Made by a program: the position numbers and the translations under genes
The notes under the pieces: model-generated
The model's database searches: none
What the model was told of the DNA's origin: nothing
What the model saw: only the letters and a program-made list of their open reading frames with translations
From: Phallus indusiatus
Lineage: Eukaryota; Basidiomycota; Agaricomycetes; Phallales; Phallaceae
DNA: 64,000 nucleotides
Direction: 5' to 3'
Assembly: GCA_027605045.1 (NCBI GenBank)
Contig: JAQFWX010000048.1
Coordinates: 124,001 to 188,000 of the forward strand
Part shown: piece after piece, positions 1-10,539 of the stretch
Layout of the letters: each line of letters begins with the position of its first letter
How positions within the stretch are numbered: the stretch's first letter is position 1

Positions 1-474
1 AAAGTGTCGAGATGTGGACTGAGGATGTAATAGCAAGCGAGGTCTGGCGTGGGTCATATTCTGACCGTCCGTACAGTCACCTACGGGGTACTCAGAGCCA
101 ACTCAACAAGAGTGCGATGATAACTTACTTGAGGAGCTGAACAGTGATTCACATTTTCTTTGAAGCGACAACACAGCCTGTGCATCCATGAAGCATCGAT
201 TTTATTTGAAATGTACAACGATCCAAGACTTACAGAAAAACCCCGGTCGGTCTAACCGTTTAATCTCGCTGTCATTGTTAAGCACGTACATTAATGTCAC
301 CAGTTTGATAGCCCGCAACGATATGAATCGCATCTGTTGCCAACCACAGCACCGGACTCGTTTGGTGATGGTAAGTATGTGTCAGCCGAGGTTGCGAGGA
401 GTCGAGCGGTGCTCGGGAACAGAGGTGGGGTAAAGCGAGTCGCGTGTATCCGAGATGAGACAGGACATGAACAT
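1..474 (-). pseudogene. DUG2-like gene, 5' fragment, runs off the left edge
   Basis: On the minus strand this stretch reads as the N-terminal exons of a DUG2-like WD40 peptidase. The words SPVLWLATDAIHIVAGYQ and TGDIN match SSVLGLAADAKHIFAGCQTGDIN of the complete gene at 56753-60627. An ATG at 474 opens a frame like the reference start, but that frame hits a stop (Gly-stop) and the WD40 frame is another one, so at least one frameshift lies between them. The second exon and the start of the third continue to base 1. The rest lies outside the window. The order implies another copy of the DUG2-DUF6533 unit to the left. Probably a pseudogene; the missing part cannot be judged. Confidence 0.65.
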
Positions 475-1223
475 AGGACAGAGACACAGTGTCTGTGCTA
501 GTTTGCATTGCTTCTCATATTTGAGTAGATCAAACGTTATAGCTGTGATGTGACGCTAACTTGAACGCGCGTCTGCGTATTTGGATTACTTCTTACTCCG
601 CAAAGCAATTGGTTGACTCAGTGTACGAAGGTCCTATTGTTTTCTGAAAAAGAGAAAAGGGAAAACACGCTGTGATGGACACACTATGAAGGTCATCAAC
701 ATCGATCCTAGTAAGCACCATCGGAATCCACCCCAGTATTTACCGCAAAAAAATGATCAACATCCGCTATAGGGTTTTCTGTCGTTTGCTAATAATGGTA
801 GACGCGTTCTGCAACAAATCGACTCTTGCGTACAGATGACGCCCGTTAAACGCTATACGATGTCACACTATCACACTTCCTTCAAAGTGTCATTAAAGCA
901 TCAAATGAATAATAAGGGGTGTACTTGACCGTAAGTGCTAAGTAAAGGATATTTATTGATCTTCTATGAGATGGACTGTTTTTGAACACCAGCGGAAAAG
1001 AACTGTCTGAAAGAAAACACTAATTCAGGATCCTCACCAAGTCTCGCTGGCGGGTGTACTGAGTAGTATTTATTGACACGCTCCCCACGGTTTGACTAAT
1101 ACGGTGTTTTAATCAGGATTAGGATTTTTAGTGAACGAGATTAATGACTTTGCATGGCTATATTGAGAACTCGCCGAAAATTATTAGACAACTGAGAAAA
1201 CAAACAAACAGCCAGACTAATTT
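475..1223. other. 5' flank of the left-edge DUG2 copy, no gene
   Basis: No coding potential is seen. About 475-700 is similar to the upstream flank of the DUG2 copy at 31370-31638, including a shared run TGAAAAAGAGAAAAGGGAAA. About 1030-1060 resembles 8225-8260 (GGATCCTCAC followed by CAAGTCTCGCTGGC). The duplicated units therefore carried several hundred bases of upstream DNA with them. Confidence 0.5.
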
Positions 1224-1500
1224 GTAAGGGTCGACTTACCGAGACCACCGCTTTGACTCGCTCAACGAGTCATACTCACTTTCCGGAACCATATTTCTTT
1301 TTATTTTGACTCATTTCATGACTCCAAATATGACTCAAACCATTTCCTTTTTTATCTATCTAAAAACTCTATATAAACCCTCAATTTGTATGCCACAAAT
1401 CCCTCAGACTTCGAATAACGAAGATTTAAAACTCTCATCTGCTCACTCTACTTAAGTCTTTCAAACGTTCGCAAGTCTCTATTTTACGCAAAGTCGATAG
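1224..1500 (+). repeat. Diverged dispersed repeat, probable old LTR remnant
   Basis: This stretch begins TGTAAGGGTCGACTTACCGA and is related over about 250 bp to 46086-46340, which begins TGAGAAGGTCAACTTACCGA. Shared blocks include CTTACCGAGACC, CCGGAACCAT, CAATTTGTAT and AACGAAGATTTA. A TATA-like TATATAAACC at about 1370 fits an LTR promoter. No partner LTR or target-site duplication is visible, so the class is uncertain. Confidence 0.4.
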
Positions 1501-2493
1501 TTTATTCCATAACTATTTCAGCCGACTTTACATAATTCATGTACATACATTGTCTCCAAACATATACAGCTATAAAGATTATCAAAAAAAAGTGCCGAGA
1601 CTTGAGACTTTTCAGAAGGGTTGTCAATGTCAAGACATAGGATAAATAGGAAGGATACATGGCCCGTATCAGGAAGAACATAAAAATTTCCAGAACAATT
1701 GGACAATAGCAGTTCACCTTAATGACGGTCTGAATTAAAACTTCATTAACCAATCATTATTTATTAAAAATCACATACTGAAAACTCTAGGCTTCCGTAG
1801 GTTGGGTGACATCCATGGCTAAAGGTAAATTATCAGGATCACCGCCTGAATCTCCACAATGCAAGCTCCCCAAGTCCTCCATGTTTCTTCCCAATTCAGG
1901 GGCGGCCATTTCCATAAGGAAGGATTGATGCACATGTTGGAGAACATTTGAAAATCGAAGTGATGGGATAGACATCTGGCTAGCTTCAATTTTGGCTGAA
2001 TTGAGGCGACGAAGATCAAGAGTGAAATCGGCTATGAGAGTTGCAGACAGGCTGGAAAAGGTTAAATGATAGAAGAATATAAACTGAGACAACATGAACC
2101 TCACACATTCTGTATATGGAAGCACCACTCTCCTATGGAAGACTGAGAGAAGATTCAGATCACTATGTTACAAAGGAACATGGTGTGTGAGAATTCAATG
2201 AAGCCCCTTACACCTTGAAACCAAAAATTTCAGTTCAAAATTCCCTTTTATATAGATCAAAAACTTACCTGTATAAGAAGGACAGTAATGACAGTAATAG
2301 TGATGACAAAACTTACAAAACCATAATGGCAAGACATGAGATGACTGTCAATAATGAACATCAACTGATCAGACCTTACCAACATCGAAATGTACCTGTA
2401 CATTGCTCAGCAACTCTTGTTAATAGTTGTTATAAATCCCACCAAACTTACTTTGTATAAAAAGCGTGAAAATGAGACTTTTACTTTGAATTC

Positions 2494-2889
2494 TGTCAGG
2501 GTACGCTACCGCCGTCTCTCATTTTCTTATTTATTATCATCGGCATCATTTCTTTTCTATTTTATTTATCATTCCCGTATTTTACTTTCACTCTCCGTTT
2601 CCTTGTTCTGTCTCTATTTCACTTTCTCTACTCGCGCGCGTCGCGCGCTCGTACCCGGCGTGATGCCCGTGACATCACGTCGCTTAGGTTCGGCTTGGGC
2701 GTCTGGCACTTAGCTGTGTCAGGGCCGCATGCCGCGTCGTCGTTTTATGTATATAGTCGCTGTACCTAGAGTGAGGGTCCCTAAGCTTGTTCTCTTAGGA
2801 TCCCCTCCCTCTAGGTGAGTAGTTAGTTTCCCTTCCAATATACTCTCTTAGGATCCCCTCCCTCTAGCTCGAGCTGAGTAGCCCTAACA
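2494..2889 (-). mobile_element. Solo LTR, family L1, copy 1 (TSD AATTC)
   Basis: A 396-bp element with ends TGTCAGGG...CCCTAACA as read on the plus strand, flanked by a perfect 5-bp duplication AATTC (2489-2493 and 2890-2894). TG...CA ends, short inverted tips and a 5-bp TSD are the marks of an LTR left by LTR-LTR recombination. Three other copies are at 17670, 20846 and 21331 in the opposite orientation. No gag or pol is present. It interrupts an exon of DUF6533 copy a. Confidence 0.85.
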
Positions 2890-3875
2890 AATTCCATTGT
2901 TGGATTTTAGTCTCCATATACCCCAGACCTTCCACATGCAAATACCAAATATAAGTAAATCTGTGCAAACAGCGATGATATCAAGGATAGTGTTGACTAA
3001 ACCAGTTCGGTTAAAATAACATCTAAAATATCAATGAGGGTGAGCCATACTGATATTTGCTGTTGTGGGGATGCTTTATCACCAAGATAATTGTTAGTAC
3101 ATGTACATAAGCTTAACAACCTTGAAGCTTTTGCATGGCCTACAGACCTTGAAATACACCCAGGAAATGATTTTATGACTATCACCAGAAAGGAAGGTAA
3201 ACTACAATAGCTTCATGATCATTGTCATTAGATCCTTACCATACAGATTCAAACCCAAGTAAGAAAAAAAGCCAAAGGCTAAACCCGAACTGAGAATTTT
3301 ATTTCCTTCGCATATTGAATATGCTCGAACAATCAATAAACCTGAGGTTCCTATTATAGGAATTTCGAAACAGGTGGTGAGGGAACACAGACCTTGAACA
3401 CCAATATATGTAAAAATAGAAAGAATGTTCAATATGTCGGCCAATATGCTACAGGGTCTTCAAGCTCGTGATTTCAGTGGATTCAAAGTATGTATAAGAA
3501 TGTTTACCTTCCGAGCTTCAGGAAATTGGTACGTTGATAAAACAACAATCATTAAAAGCACTACCAGCATACTAATAACTATGTGTACTTATTGGTAGGA
3601 AGTTTAATACAGGGTTAAGTCCCTGGGACAGCAAATTTCCATATCTTGCAAAAATATACAATAATGTAGGCAAACTGAATGGCTTAGACCATATATACTC
3701 TCTTTCTTGAGAAAATGTTAACAGAGTACTATAAAAACTGAATCCTAGAGGTTTTGCTGTCTTAGTAAGACTTTCTTACGGATATTGTATTGCTCACCTG
3801 TTGTACTGAAAACCACCAAGGCGAGAACATAGCTAATCCCATCATCATAATAATCAGATATAATGACAGGCACAA

Positions 3876-4608
3876 TGTCGCAAAAATCCAAACCAGTTTA
3901 TAAACTAAATCAAGTTTATTTATTCAATAGGTCGTTTATTTTGTATTTATAATTCAATATCTCACAACGTACAGAAATTATTTTTCTCCCCTGTGCCTTC
4001 ATTTTTAATTTTTCTCACCAATGAGTGTGCTGCAACTTCGCCTGAGTTGTGATCGGGTAAAAACCATTCACCGGCTAATCGTTAAGCGTCTCATACAGCA
4101 AAAAAAGGAGGATGGTCTGTGCGCATGCTCAGGCTCCCATATATACTCGAGACTTTGTTGCATTCGCGTTGCGCCCACTTAGTAGTTCAGTATTCTAATA
4201 GTAGTTCTAATTGTGGTTCTAATTGTGGTTCTAATAGTGGTTCTAATAGTGGTTCTAATGGTAATCTAATAGTAGTCTAATAGCAAACCTAGTAGTTAGC
4301 GGTGTAGTAATTTTTAGTATATTAATAGTTGTATTAACTATTATTTCGTAGTGCCAGTGTAGACTATGTATGTACATATAAATACTCAATATAATGTTTT
4401 AATGACTACTCTAACTTGTGATTTGACATTAAGAAAAACAATCAAATTGTTATAAAAAAGGACTCGAGAAAAAAAATCTGCTCATTTGATTTATAAACTC
4501 AACCTGACAAATTTTTATTGCCTTGAAAAGTTTATAAATAGTTTATAAACCACCTCGGCGCCTCTCGATTTATAATTGATTATAAATCCCATTTCTGTTT
4601 TTGCGACA
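3876..4608. mobile_element. Probable MITE in intron 1 of DUF6533 copy a
   Basis: Compared with the copies at 26.9 kb and 61.2 kb, 733 bp are inserted just after the first exon. The ends form an inverted repeat, TGTCGCAAAAA at the left and TTTTTGCGACA at the right. The interior is AT-rich with repeated TTTATAAAC-like words and a 12-bp minisatellite (4190-4290), and has no ORF. The flanks suggest at most a 2-bp AA duplication. A non-autonomous DNA transposon is the best reading; the superfamily is unknown. Confidence 0.6.
4190..4290. repeat. 12-bp minisatellite
   Basis: Tandem variants of GTGGTTCTAATA (about seven units: AGTAGTTCTAAT, TGTGGTTCTAAT, AGTGGTTCTAAT and so on), decaying into TAGTAGTCTAAT at the right end. 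It lies inside the probable MITE. Confidence 0.7.
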
Positions 4609-4856
4609 AAGACAGGATTGAGGTATACCTTTCATAGGCCCTTTGAATAATCTCTACAGTTAAAGCATCTACAGAAGTATTTGTGCTGTTCATATGGGAA
4701 GATAATGTAGAAATTGTGTCAACCTCAGTGCTGAGAACCTGGGATTTTATTAAGACGCAAAGAGTCCTTATATGTGATATTCGAATCATGGATCAAACCA
4801 TGAATCATCACTTATCAGAGCTCAAATACCTCTTGCAATTCATAAAACGAGACTTT

Positions 4857-4905
4857 CCATGGAACGTGGTGGTTACAATATCACCAGATTGTCAGTTGAG
4901 GGGGC
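4857..4905 (-). promoter_or_regulatory. Conserved block upstream of DUF6533 genes
   Basis: A motif of about 45 bp around GGTTACAATATCACCAGATT recurs upstream of five DUF6533 starts: here, 12990-13040, 15085-15135, 27180-27230 and 60990-61040. It lies 170-220 bp from each ATG, in the gap between the end of DUG2 and the DUF6533 start. It is more similar between copies than the DNA around it, which suggests a regulatory site or a 3'UTR element of DUG2. No known factor site is recognised. Confidence 0.4.
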
Positions 4906-5202
4906 CGATATTTGCTGAAATAACTTCACTCTCATCGAGTCAAATGAGCTGCCATCGTGGCATCATGATATTCCAACGAAAACAAATCTCATATCAACGA
5001 GAACGCGCCACTCGCGAAGCGCTCATTTCAAATTTTTGATATATAAGCCCTGGACCGAGTATTCTTGTGCTCCCTTCTCGCAACTGAGCCGCTTGCTAAC
5101 GAAAATATTTCACACGTATGTACATTAAAAATGAACCACAATCTGGTACGGAGTCGGGAGTATGGCAAAGGGAAGTGTCCATGTCAGTACCCAGCCCGCG
5201 AC

Positions 5203-7990
5203 TTAAGGCTCCAACCCGCCAGATGAATCGATGACGACTCAGCAGACACAGGAAGCAAAGATCACTCCATGACATATTTCCCGCGACGAAGATTGAACAG
5301 CGAGATGCGTTCATTGGCAAGATGAGCTGGATCCTATTTAACCAAACAAAATGAACCTTCGAAAAGAGAAGCAGCGATACAAGAACATCACCATCACTGA
5401 CTGAACTCCGTCTCATAGATAAGTGTAGCCCAGGGCACCCAAGTTCTTTCTCTAAAAATGACACAAAAGGGATAGATTAGAAGAAGTTTGACCTCAGTAT
5501 GCAAAACACGGGAAAAAAAACGGCCACACTGCATCTCACCTCACCTTCTCTTATCCGCAACGGCTTAACCCTCCATCCTTCTTCCACAGCTCTCTGAACA
5601 ATTTGAAAATCCCGACTTTTCATATTCCCCAACCGCCAGCCCGTTGTGCTAACCTACAACAAAAATACTATGAGCACCCGTTTGAACAAGATTGGAAGGA
5701 AACCCGTACTTTAAGAGTGTTGCTAGACCGAGCTTCGCGAAATCTCTCTTTAACATGCGGCACACTGAGCACACCCGCCACTGTCTCCAGTTTTTGTTTG
5801 TCCAGTCACCATCACAAAAGAAACCCCCCGGAATGAGTATCCCCCTTTTGCTTTAAAAATCCGATTCTTTTCAACCTCAACTGCCATTTAAATCCGGACT
5901 GAACTGTGTCGAACAATGCTTGAGCCATATCCTGGCTTGTGTAAAACCTTTACAATGTGATTCGCGATTGCTTACCGACAGAATAGAAACGAACAATGGA
6001 AGAGACTTGATAAGTGATTTTAGATAGGTCTGGATAGTGAGAAGTCAGTTACCTGATGAGGATGAGGAAGTCCACTGGCACGGGTTTTACCATGCATATA
6101 TGGTCCGTCCGTCGCATTAAGATACACGGCAGCAGTAAACGTAGTACTACTCATATTACTATTTTTGGTTTCCCAGAAATCTACATTGTTTCAATTTAAA
6201 TAACGTTTAAAAAATCAAGAAAAACACGTACCTCTCATCTCCACCGTAACAAGACACCACCATTTTGCATTGATAGACTTAACTTCTGCGCAGTCAGTCT
6301 TCTTGTATTTCTGTTGTTGAAATGGCAACGACGAAGATGGCCATAAGGACATAACGATCGTTTGATGGAGGATAGAATGATACCAGAGTGGGCGTGTCAT
6401 GAAGGCGGTACATGCAAATTGGGCTGACCAGCGCTTAACAGAGAAAAAGAGAGAAAAAGAAATTTAGCCAAAAGGAATGAATGCGTATAAATAGCAATAT
6501 ACCATACCTGAATCCAGCCATTGGCGCAACACGTATATAAATTCGAATTAACCATTGACATAGCCAAAACGTCCGAATTCTAGTAACATAATTCAAAAAT
6601 TAGGAAAACCCAAATTTTCGCCCCGAATATACATACCTCTTGAGCCATACAATACTTTTCGTCTCAAATCCCAAGCAGAAAAACATTCATCCTGGTACCC
6701 TCGCATTGATCGTGCTATCGCGTACCACGAGCGAGAACACGTCCTCCTTGTTTACATTCAAACGTAATAAAACAGGTCCCTCAGACGTGCTGCTACAATT
6801 CCATATCCCAAAGATTCATCTCCACTACCGGTTCTAAGCAACACACCAGTGCTCGAATTAGCGTCGGACTCAAGGGCTTCAGGTGTTTTCATTTCCTTTT
6901 TGTAATAGTCATCGGTCGGTTGCGCCCTCAAGTGGATTAGAAAGCAGCGCCATACGATATACCCATTGCAATACGCTGAATGTATGATGCTCCGCGGGAG
7001 AAATTGGAGGACGCGTGGTGTATGCGAGTGCAATTGAATGACTGGTGTTGGAAATCTTGGTTGAGTTTGCGGAGCAGAGTGAGGGGGAAAAAGAACGGAA
7101 CGGCTTAGATGGGGGACGTTGTGGAAAAGCGGTGCCATTTTTTGCGGACGAGTGCTAAACCGGCGTCCCTCGTTTCATCGCCCTGTGCCCATTTACGTCT
7201 GTTTGGTCGAATGAAGCTTGATTGTGGAGGTTGTCAGGTAGTAATGGTAGAGAAGGCGTTATGGTGGTTCAGTGCTTTGCATCCGCGTTGTGCACGACGC
7301 CGTGGCAACTTCGAAAGGTCGTGCCATTGTAGACCAGTTTTTAACACCCGAGATATAGTGTGTTGAGTGTAGGTGAATATCTGAGCGAGTAAGAATACGA
7401 CATTTGCAGAAGCGTCGAAATGTGGAGTGAGGACAATTAGCAAGTGAGGCTTCCCGTTGACCTTATTCTGACCGCACTGTCATTGGCAGGATACTCAGAG
7501 AACAATTTATATAACAAGGGGGTGATGACAATTTACTCGACCAGCTGAACAGCTATTCGCTTTCTCTGTCAATCTCCAAAGCGAGAAACGTTGCTCATGT
7601 GCCCATAAAGTGTCGTCTTTATTTAAAACGCGTATCGACTCCAGACTTATAAGAAAAAAATTGGTCAGTATATTTGTTATCTTGCTGTCATTGTTAGACA
7701 CCTACATTAGCATCACCAGCCGCAACGATATGCTTGCCAATCCAAGCACCGAACTCGCTTAATGACGGTGAAGGGTACAGGTCAGACGAGGCGACGGGGG
7801 ATCGGGAGGTGCTTGAGAACAGAAGTGGAATAAAAACAAGGTGCGCTTGTCAGAAATGAGAGAGGCCGCGAGTATGAGACGGAGTCGCAAGATAGATGGG
7901 GGTGTCTGCGTCCGTTTGTACAGTGCTTCTCAATATTTGGGTGGACCAAACGTTATAGCTATAATGTAGCACTAACATTGAGTGGATTAT
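5203..7990 (-). pseudogene. DUG2-like pseudogene, copy A
   Basis: A minus-strand relic of the WD40-M20 peptidase. The C-terminal exons are recognisable (EKELGCPGLHL, then DPAHLANERISLFNLRRGKY), but VVERFLL is replaced by a stop (VME-stop) at about 5270. Between about 5830 and 5890 the frame jumps from the C-terminal dimer region to the VSNSEQHREDC-like exon, so the M20 catalytic half with its metal ligands is deleted. WD40 exons follow at 6190-7440 with frameshifts, and the two N-terminal exons at about 7480-7800. DUF6533 copy a lies downstream on the same strand. Confidence 0.75.
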
Positions 7991-8479
7991 CGATCGATCG
8001 TGTACTCGGAAGGCTCCTTCTTACCCCGCAAGGCACGAAGAACGTGACGTCACACCACCACGTGCACACCAATATCACATGTCACAAGTTTCACTTGGAG
8101 GCGAAAGTAAAGTAAAAAACCTTGTCTGTTCAGCAGTGTTCACCCATCCGTCGATCGTCTCTATCGGACTGGTTTACATTCCAACGACTTGCGAAGATAA
8201 CGATTATTAAAAAATTACCAATTCGGGATCCTCACTGACAGCAAGTCTCGCTGGCAGGTCTACCTTTACTGAACCACCGACACTGTCCTTTCCGCCAGCT
8301 AGCTAGCACAGTGAATAAGACATGTGCAAAGGTAAAGACAGACCACTCCGACACGTCACATGCAAACCGATTCCGTCATCCCGACTTTTGACTGGGTTTG
8401 AAGCCTCAGTTGAAGGCCAAAGTTAGCGAACGGCAGAACCCCTTATTGCGAGTGCTGGCTGAGGCGAATCCTAGTGGTG
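7991..8479. other. No gene; duplicated upstream flank, then unrecognised DNA
   Basis: About 7990-8290 resembles the flank at 560-1070. From 8290 to the start of the mucin homology at about 8488 nothing is recognised. The junction at 8480-8490 is a rearrangement breakpoint, because the matching intact gene (32666-35731) has two and a half more exons upstream. Confidence 0.4.
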
Positions 8480-8487
8480 CTAACTAG

Positions 8488-10453
8488 GCACGATCCTCGG
8501 AGGTGTAGGCAATGACGCAAGTACAATCTTAGGTGGTGTTGGAAACGGCGCGTCAACCATTTTGATAGGTGTTGCTGGAAGTAGTTCGTCTGCTACCCCG
8601 TCTTCGGGTTCCTCTTCTGCTCCAACCCAAGTTAGCTCCAGCTCTAGCACCAGTTCCGGCTCTTCAAGCTCAGGCAGTACCGGGAGCACCACAACCGACA
8701 CGAGAGTCCAGTCTTCATCCTCCAATACGTCTTCTTCGTCTAGTTCTTCATCGGATGACGGTGGTCTTCTCGGTGATGTCGGTGGTGTCGTAACTTCTCT
8801 TCTTGGTGGTCCAAGCTCAGCACCAGCACCTTCCCCTACCCCGACTCCTACACCTAGTCCCAGTCCCATCCCTTCCAGCTCAGGCAGCGACGATACTCCC
8901 CCAACCGACACAGGCGCTGCGACGTCCTCTGCTGACACCTCTTCCTCATACAATTCTTCATCAGATGATGGCCTCCTTGGTGGTGTCGGTGGTGTCGTTA
9001 TGTCCCTTTTAGGCGATCCGAGTTTAACACCAGCAGCAACTCCTTCCCCAACCACAGCACCTTCTTCAGCACCTTCAAGCGCTTCAGGCTCTGGTTCCTT
9101 TTCAGCATCAAGTGACGGTGGCCTTGGCATAGGCAGTGTTCTCACAAGTATCCTAGGACCTGCTACTCCCTCCCCAACAACGTCTGGCTCAAGTGGATCA
9201 TTGGTTGCTACAGCACCACCATCCACAGGACCTGCCTCACCCTCCGGCTTCTCCGTCGCACCTTCTGGTTCTTCAGTTCGGCCATCAGGTTCTTCAGTTG
9301 CACCTTCTGGCTCTTCTGTCGCGCCTTCTGGCTCTTCTGTCGCGCCTTCTGGTTCTGTCGCACCCTCTGGCTCTGCTTCTTCATCTGGACCGTTGTCTTC
9401 AGTGACCAGTCCTACCCCAACAGGCTCTCCCAACGGAGGAAACAGCTCCACTAGCGCGTCGCAATCGTCAAACTCCTCAAGTATCTTGCCAACTGACGGA
9501 AATAATGGCAACGGCACCGCACCATCGGCCACTTCTGACAATTCGATTGCACCGTCTATGACTGTAGTTCCTGTCTCAATTCCCGGTAACACAGAATTTT
9601 CGTTCCTTCCAACTAATTCACTGGTTTTAAATACTCCTATGTCATCGTCCGTGATAAGTACACCTATAAATAACAACAATCCGGATGCAGCTATCTCTTC
9701 CATGACATCCGTTCAGCCAACTGCCGCTAAAGGCGGTTAGTAGGCTCCTCCACCTGTTTACACCCTGCCTGCAAACTTGCTAGAGAGAATCTTCCCTCCT
9801 GGAGGTGCTCGCAGCGCTCCCTCCGGAACAGTGTTGATTAGTCTTACCATGGATTCACAATTGAACTGCTTTGTCGCCAACCAAGTCGCTGCTCAATGAG
9901 AACTATTCCTCGATATGCCCGAAGTCATCGTGACCGCTTTCAGTTTAAATTGTGAGTATTAACGTTTTTTCTTTCTTTTTTCTCTATCTCAAAACTTGCT
10001 GACGGCTTTGGGCATAGAAATAATTCCCGCTCAATCTCTCGTCTTATTGATCCCTTTTTTCATTTTTTTTTGTTTCCTTATTGCTTTGAAGCCTCATTTC
10101 GTACTCTTTTTCCGTTTTTCTTTTTCTTTCAAAACTGGTTCTTCGGCTCGGTTTATTCCTCTTGTTCAAACCTTTTCACTCCTTTTACCGATATGTGTGT
10201 ATCCAGCGGAAACGCATAACCGTACTTTATCTATCTGAGGACTAAACTCAGGTCCTATAACCTGCCACACTTTTTTTTCCCCCTTCTCTCTTCTCTGGTG
10301 TCGTTTTGTTTTTTCTCGTTCTTTTTTGTTATCTCTGCCCTGGATGTTTTTTTGTCCTCCCGATAATATACCACGTACGTATAAGTAGATCACCTGGCTG
10401 AGCGAATAGTCTGTTTTGACATATACTTTGACCGAATTGAGTCTAAAAATCAA
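8488..10453 (+). pseudogene. MSB2-like mucin pseudogene, 5'- and 3'-truncated
   Basis: A plus-strand copy of the minus-strand gene at 32666-35731. It starts inside the fourth exon and keeps the Ser/Thr/Pro-rich mucin domain, including the APSGSSV heptads, in frame to 9736. There the parent codons CAA CAG have become two stops, TAG TAG. A further TGA follows at about 9897 where the parent has GGA. After the conserved donor at 9951 the sequence jumps within about 50 bp to the parent's downstream flank, so the last exon (membrane-proximal domain, transmembrane helix, tail) is deleted. If translated it would lack both signal peptide and anchor. The remnant runs directly into DUG2 copy B, as the parent runs into DUG2 fragment F. 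Confidence 0.85.
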
Positions 10454-10539
10454 TGGTTATGTGGACCTGTCGTAAGCAGCTATACGCGTGGAAATAATCA
10501 AACGGCGGCGCGAGACCTCGGAGTCACTACATAGGCCTC

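Larger units (their letters stand above)
1787..4693 (-). pseudogene. DUF6533 membrane-protein gene, copy a, disrupted by two insertions
   Basis: The first exon (ATG at 4693, MNSTNTSVDALTVEIIQRAY) matches the copies at 13207 and 61217. The DUF6533 exon with its 8-nt microexon, the ARAYSICEGNK-like transmembrane exon and the last exon ending in TQPTEA are all recognisable. A 733-bp element sits in the first intron (3876-4608). A solo LTR (2494-2889) splits the exon that encodes WGIWRLKSNNGI and carries stop codons. Apart from the LTR the splice sites I checked read like those of the complete gene, so this copy was probably intact until recently. The DUG2 relic A lies directly upstream on the same strand, the same order as at 56.7-62.9 kb. 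Confidence 0.75.

Noticed and set aside
8480..9703. 407-codon minus-strand ORF opposite the mucin pseudogene
   Set aside because: Same antisense effect as at 33.6-35.1 kb.
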